11,379 nt of DNA, taken from contig JAEYGD010000455.1 of the NCBI GenBank assembly GCA_023402505.1, positions 1 through 11,379 on the forward strand, read 5' to 3'. This stretch comes from Actinomycetes bacterium (GTDB taxonomy: Bacteria > Actinomycetota > Actinomycetes > Mycobacteriales > Micromonosporaceae). The translations under genes were made by a program, and so were the position numbers. How positions within the stretch are numbered: position 1 is the stretch's first letter; every line of letters begins with the position of its first letter. This document shows positions 7,498-11,379 of the stretch, one piece after another. Under the pieces are notes generated by a model that was given only the letters and a program-made list of their open reading frames with translations, ran no database searches and had not been told where the DNA came from.

Positions 7498-8991
7498 GTG
7501 ACCGCAGCGGCCAGCCCCGCAGCCCCGCCCGCCACCGCGGGCGGGCAGCCCGGCGTACGCCTGGCCCGGTCGCGGCGCAACGCGGAGCTGTCGCTGCTGC
7601 TGCTCGCGATGGTGCTGGTGGCGGCGTACGGGGCGATGGTCGAGGCGAACGTGCTCGACACGGTCACCCCGGACTTCTGGGTGCCGGCGGCCACGCTCAC
7701 CGCGGTCTTCCTCGGCCTGCACGTGGCGATCCGGTTCCTGGCCCCGTTCGCCGACCCGGCCCTGCTGCCGGCGGTCGCGCTGCTCAACGGCCTCGGCGTC
7801 GGTTTCCTGCGCCGGCTGGACCTGGCCCGGGCCACCCCGGCCGACCGTGCGGACCTGGCCATCTTCGCCGGCACCGGTGGCCGGCAGCTCGCCTGGACCC
7901 TGATCTCGGTGGTCCTCGCCGCCGGGCTGCTCGCCGTGGTCCGCGACCACCGCTCGATCTCCCGGTACGCATACACCCTGGGCCTGGCCGGCATCGTGCT
8001 GGTGATGATCCCGGCCGTACTCCCGTCCCGCTTCTCCGAGATCAACGGCGCGAAGCTGTGGATCAAGTTCGGCGACACCTTCTCCATCCAGCCGGGTGAG
8101 TTCGCCAAGCTGGCCCTGCTCGCCTTCTTCGCCTACTACCTGGTCCGCAAGCGGGAGGTGCTCTCGCTGGCCAGCCGCCGGATCCTCGGCGTCGACTTCC
8201 CGCGCGGCCGGGACCTCGGGCCGGTCGTGGTGGTCTGGCTGATCAGCCTCCTGGTCCTCATCTTCGAGAAGGACCTGGGCACCTCGCTGCTCTACTTCGG
8301 CATGTTCGTGGTGACGCTCTACATCGCCACGGAACGCGTCAGCTGGCTGCTCATCGGTCTGGTGCTCTTCTTCGGCGGCGCCTACCTCGCGTACTTCCTG
8401 GGCAGCACCGTCGGCGGACCGTTCCTCAACTTCTACGACCGGGCGCAGATCTGGCTCGACCCGTTCGCCGAGCCGTACGACCGCGGCTACCAGCTGGTGC
8501 AGGGCCTGCTCGCCCTCGGCACCGGCGGTCTGTTCGGGGCGGGGCCGGGCGGCGGCCAGCCGGGCAAGCTGCCCGAGGTGCAGAACGACTTCATCTTCGC
8601 CGGCATCGGCGAGGAGATCGGTCTCTTCGGTCTCTCCGCGCTCCTGGTGATCTACCTGCTCATCGTCGAGCGTGGGCTGCGGGCCGCGCTGGCGGTGCGG
8701 GACTCGTTCGGCAAGCTGCTCGCCGGCGGCCTGGCGTTCACCCTCGGCCTCCAGGTCTTCGTGATCGTCGGCGGGATCAGCAAGCTGATCCCGCTCACCG
8801 GCCAGACCACGCCGTTCCTCTCCGCCGGTGGCTCCTCGCTGATGGCGAACTGGCTGCTCATCGCGGTCCTGCTCCGGGTCTCCGACGCGGCCCGGCGCCC
8901 GGTGACCGCCGGGGGCGGCGGCGCGGCCCGACCGTCCGGCGGCCCGCCGGAGCAGCTGCACGGTGCTCCCACGGAGGTGATCAAGCCGTGA
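7498..8991 (+). CDS. rodA: RodA: SEDS-family peptidoglycan glycosyltransferase
   Basis: This 497-residue polytopic membrane protein has about 10-12 hydrophobic segments between residues 30 and 462. It polymerises lipid II into glycan strands. SEDS signatures are SIQPGEFAKLALL (196-208), EKDLGTSLLYFG (257-268), WLDPFAEPYDRGYQLVQGLLALGTGG (split at 319-330 and 331-344), and DFIFAGIGEEIGLFG (364-378). The C-terminal half reads TTPFLSAGGSSLMANW (437-452). The essential SEDS aspartate lies in the extracellular loop around Asp321-Asp328. The GTG at 7498 is chosen because AGGA (7488-7491) precedes it and it clears the pstP stop by 28 bases; an ATG at 7318 would overlap pstP by 150 bases. Its stop overlaps the pbpA start (GTGA), fitting the known RodA-class B PBP pairing. 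FtsW is the alternative name; location favours RodA. Confidence 0.93.
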   Translation: MTAAASPAAPPATAGGQPGVRLARSRRNAELSLLLLAMVLVAAYGAMVEANVLDTVTPDFWVPAATLTAVFLGLHVAIRFLAPFADPALLPAVALLNGLGVGFLRRLDLARATPADRADLAIFAGTGGRQLAWTLISVVLAAGLLAVVRDHRSISRYAYTLGLAGIVLVMIPAVLPSRFSEINGAKLWIKFGDTFSIQPGEFAKLALLAFFAYYLVRKREVLSLASRRILGVDFPRGRDLGPVVVVWLISLLVLIFEKDLGTSLLYFGMFVVTLYIATERVSWLLIGLVLFFGGAYLAYFLGSTVGGPFLNFYDRAQIWLDPFAEPYDRGYQLVQGLLALGTGGLFGAGPGGGQPGKLPEVQNDFIFAGIGEEIGLFGLSALLVIYLLIVERGLRAALAVRDSFGKLLAGGLAFTLGLQVFVIVGGISKLIPLTGQTTPFLSAGGSSLMANWLLIAVLLRVSDAARRPVTAGGGGAARPSGGPPEQLHGAPTEVIKP

Positions 8992-10493
8992 ACGCACCCC
9001 TGCGCCGCGTCGGCGTCGTCGTCATGGTCCTGTTCGGGCTGCTGTTCGCGAACCTGAACTGGGTCCAGTTCCACAAGGCGGACGAATACCGCAACAGCGA
9101 CTACAACGGCCGGGTCCAGGTCGCCGAGTACAAGCGCAAGCGCGGCAACATCGAGGCCGGCGGCACGGCGCTCGCGGTCAGCAAGGAGACCGGCGGGGAG
9201 CTGACCTTCCTGCGCACCTACCCGGGCGGGGACAAGTACGCCCACGTCCTCGGGTACAAGCCGGTCAACCTCGCCGAGACCGGCATCGAGAAGGCGGAGA
9301 ACGACTTCCTCGCCGGCACCAGCGACCAGCTCTTCGTCAACCGGTTCAAGGACATGTTCACCGGCGACCAGACCGCCGGCGGCAACGTGCTGCTGACCCT
9401 GTCGAAGCGGGCGCAGGACGTCGCGTACGAGCAGCTGCGGGAGAACCGGAACGGGGTCACCAAGGGCGCGGCCGTCGCCATCGACCCGCGTACCGGTGCC
9501 GTCCAGGCGCTGGTCTCCATGCCGAGCTTCGACCCGAACCCGCTCGCCAGCCACGACACCGACCAGGCCACGGCGACGTACAACCAGCTCGAGAAGGACC
9601 GGGACGGGCCGCTAAAGAACCGCGCACTCGGCGAGGTCCTGCCCCCCGGCTCCACCTTCAAGATCGTGGTGGCCGCCGCCGCCCTGGAGAACGGGGTCAC
9701 CCAGGAGACGCGGATCCCCGCCGGCTCCAGCTGGACCCCGCCCACCTCCGGCGCCCCGATCGGCAACGCGGCCCCGTCGATCTGCCCCGAGTCCCAGGTC
9801 ACCCTGATGAACGCGGTGACCGAGTCGTGCAACACCGGCTTCGCCCAGCTCGGTGTCCGGCTCGGTGCCGACACCGTCAAGGAGAAGGCCCGGCAGTTCG
9901 GTTTCGAGCAGGAGGACCTGACCGTCGGCCGGCTCGGTGAGGGCGGGCACCGGGTCGCGGCCAGCCGCACCGGCGACATGCAGAACCCGGACGGCAGCAC
10001 CGACCCGGCCGCCCTGGCCCAGTCGTCGATCGGGCAGAACAACGTCCGGATGACCCCGCTGCAGGGGGCGCTTATCGCCGCCACCGTCGCCAACGGCGGC
10101 AGCCAGATGCGGCCGTACCTGGTCCGTCAGCTCCTCGGCCCGGACCGCACCACCAACTACTACACCGCGGACCCGCGCGAACTGCGCCGGCCGGTCAGCG
10201 GTCAGGTCGCCGCCGACCTGCGCGAGATGATGGTGAGCGTGGTCGAGAACGGCACCGGCCGCGGCGCCCGGATCAGCGGCTACACCGTCGGCGGAAAGAC
10301 CGGCACCGCGCAGTCCGGCCCGGGCACCCGCGACCACGGCTGGTTCATCGGCTTCGCCCTCGACAAGGACGGCAACGCGGTCTCCGCGGTGTGCGTCCTG
10401 CTGGAGGAGGCGGGCAGCGGGGGCAGCGCCGAGGCGGCCCGGATCGGCGGGCAGATCATGCGGGCGGCCATCGCCTCCCCGGGAGGCCGCTGA
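8988..10493 (+). CDS. pbpA: PbpA: class B penicillin-binding protein (transpeptidase)
   Basis: This 501-residue protein cross-links peptidoglycan on the outer face of the membrane. One N-terminal membrane anchor lies at about 8-25, a dimerisation/pedestal region at about 30-150, and the transpeptidase domain at about 160-495. All three active-site motifs are present: SxxK as S222-T-F-K225 (PPGSTFK), SxN as S280-C-N282, and KTGT at 437-440. Length and motif positions are very close to mycobacterial PbpA (about 491 residues). The GTG start at 8988 overlaps the rodA stop by 4 bases (GTGA). GGAGG (8973-8977) lies 10 bases upstream inside rodA, so the two are coupled. It is the probable partner of RodA and is sensitive to beta-lactams by family. 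PknA/PknB phosphorylate PbpA in mycobacteria; whether they do so here is unknown. Confidence 0.95.
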   Translation: MNAPLRRVGVVVMVLFGLLFANLNWVQFHKADEYRNSDYNGRVQVAEYKRKRGNIEAGGTALAVSKETGGELTFLRTYPGGDKYAHVLGYKPVNLAETGIEKAENDFLAGTSDQLFVNRFKDMFTGDQTAGGNVLLTLSKRAQDVAYEQLRENRNGVTKGAAVAIDPRTGAVQALVSMPSFDPNPLASHDTDQATATYNQLEKDRDGPLKNRALGEVLPPGSTFKIVVAAAALENGVTQETRIPAGSSWTPPTSGAPIGNAAPSICPESQVTLMNAVTESCNTGFAQLGVRLGADTVKEKARQFGFEQEDLTVGRLGEGGHRVAASRTGDMQNPDGSTDPAALAQSSIGQNNVRMTPLQGALIAATVANGGSQMRPYLVRQLLGPDRTTNYYTADPRELRRPVSGQVAADLREMMVSVVENGTGRGARISGYTVGGKTGTAQSGPGTRDHGWFIGFALDKDGNAVSAVCVLLEEAGSGGSAEAARIGGQIMRAAIASPGGR

Positions 10494-10494
10494 G

Positions 10495-11379
10495 ATGCTC
10501 AGCCCGGGAGTGAAGCTCGGCAACCGCTACCGCCTGGACGAGCGCATCGCCAGCGGCGGGATGGGCGACGTCTGGCGCGGCACCGACCAGGTGCTCGGCC
10601 GGACGGTCGCCGTTAAGAGCCTGCTCCCGGCCCTGCTCGACGACCCCGACTTCGCCGAGCGGTTCCGCGGCGAGGCACGCACGATGGCGACCATCAACCA
10701 TCCCGGCGTCGTCGACATCTACGACTTCGGCAGCGACCAGCAGATCGCCTTCCTCGTCATGGAGTACGTCGAGGGCGACGCGCTCTCGGCCACCCTGAGC
10801 CGGGTCGGGCGGCTCACCCCGGCCCGCACGATGGCGCTGGTCGCCCAGGCCGCCGACGCGCTGCACGCCGCCCACGTGAAGGGCATCGTGCACCGGGACG
10901 TGAAGCCGGGCAACCTGCTCGTCCGGCCCAACGGCACCCTGGTGCTCACCGACTTCGGCATCGCCCGCTCCGACTTGGTGGCCCAGCTCACCGCCGCCGG
11001 CTCGGTGCTCGGCACCGCCTCGTACATCTCGCCCGAGCAGGCCACCGGCGGGGTCGCCACCCCCGCGTCGGACGTCTACGCCCTCGGCGTGGTCGCGTAC
11101 CAGTGCCTCGCCGGCCGGCGACCCTTCGAGGGCGACAACCCGCTGGAGATCGCCATGCGGCACGTCCGGGAGGCGCCCCGGCCGCTGCCCGCCGACATCC
11201 CACCGCAGGTCCGTGCCGTGGTCGACCGGGCCATGGCGAAGGACCCGGCGGCCCGCTGGCCGAGCGCCGCGGCGCTGGCCGGCGTGGCCCGCCAGTTGAA
11301 GGTGCAGCTCTCCCAGGCCGCCCGCGCGTCCGGCCGGGCCAACCCGATCTCCGCGGCGCCCGCGTCGCCGGCACCGGGC
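10495..11379 (+). CDS. pknA: PknA: Hanks-type Ser/Thr protein kinase, N-terminal part (runs off the window)
   Basis: The frame is open from ATG 10495 to the last base, giving 295 residues with no stop. It contains the whole cytoplasmic kinase domain (about 11-268). The glycine-rich loop is SGGMGDVW (20-27), the catalytic Lys is 41 (VAVK), and the helix-C Glu is 60. The catalytic loop is HRDVKPGN (133-140) and DFG is at 153-155. The activation segment carries Thr166 and Thr174, likely autophosphorylation sites, and SPE (179-181) replaces APE. After about 270 an Ala/Ser/Arg-rich juxtamembrane linker begins; the membrane helix would lie outside the window. GGAGG (10482-10486) lies 8 bases before the ATG and pbpA ends one base before it. 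Sequence and order favour PknA. PknB, with PASTA repeats, is expected next. In mycobacteria PknA controls division and septal growth. Confidence 0.93.
   Translation, partial: MLSPGVKLGNRYRLDERIASGGMGDVWRGTDQVLGRTVAVKSLLPALLDDPDFAERFRGEARTMATINHPGVVDIYDFGSDQQIAFLVMEYVEGDALSATLSRVGRLTPARTMALVAQAADALHAAHVKGIVHRDVKPGNLLVRPNGTLVLTDFGIARSDLVAQLTAAGSVLGTASYISPEQATGGVATPASDVYALGVVAYQCLAGRRPFEGDNPLEIAMRHVREAPRPLPADIPPQVRAVVDRAMAKDPAARWPSAAALAGVARQLKVQLSQAARASGRANPISAAPASPAPG

Noticed and set aside
7486..8997. Long minus-strand open frame opposite rodA
   Set aside because: Its product is Glu/Gln/Arg-rich and arises from the antisense of a hydrophobic, GC-rich membrane protein. No motifs and no start signal were seen.

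Overview
The window has the very high G+C content and codon use of an actinomycete. The order fhaA-fhaB-pstP-rodA-pbpA-pknA, with a tRNA-Leu beside fhaA, is the conserved cell-envelope and cell-division locus of Actinobacteria. Protein style (DUF3662-type FhaA, an aqualysin-like secreted subtilase) suggests Micromonosporaceae (Micromonospora or a relative). The genus is inferred, not proven.

Layout, left to right. (1) Positions 1-304, minus strand: the N-terminal part of an unrecognised three-helix membrane protein that runs off the window. It is transcribed away from its neighbour across a 218-bp spacer containing an inverted repeat. (2) 523-2382, plus: a secreted subtilisin-like protease with signal peptide, I9 prodomain, S8 catalytic domain, Ig-like domain and P domain. 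Two strong hairpins separate it from the convergent genes. (3) 4343-2476, minus: a translationally coupled pair made of a CDP-paratose 2-epimerase-like SDR and a WecG/TagA/CpsF (GT26) glycosyltransferase, which looks like a small glycan module. (4) 4533-4448, minus: tRNA-Leu(CAG) with encoded CCA, a candidate promoter and a hairpin terminator. (5) 4534-4785: a control region with tandem and inverted repeats, ending in a palindrome that overlaps the fhaA ribosome binding site. (6) 4786 to the window end, plus: fhaA, fhaB, pstP, rodA, pbpA and the start of pknA. These are tightly packed, with ATGA or GTGA overlaps at fhaB/pstP and rodA/pbpA.

The genes in block 6 form one circuit. PknA (and presumably PknB just outside the window) phosphorylates envelope proteins on Ser/Thr, PstP reverses this, and FhaA and FhaB read phosphothreonine through FHA domains. 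RodA polymerises and PbpA cross-links peptidoglycan. 

Most of the window is conserved core biology and I see no wholly new system. The points most worth a second look are the repeat array and the SD-overlapping palindrome upstream of fhaA, a lone TTA codon near the end of fhaB, the epimerase-WecG pair with Phe in place of the SDR catalytic Tyr, and the palindrome between the two divergent genes at the left end.
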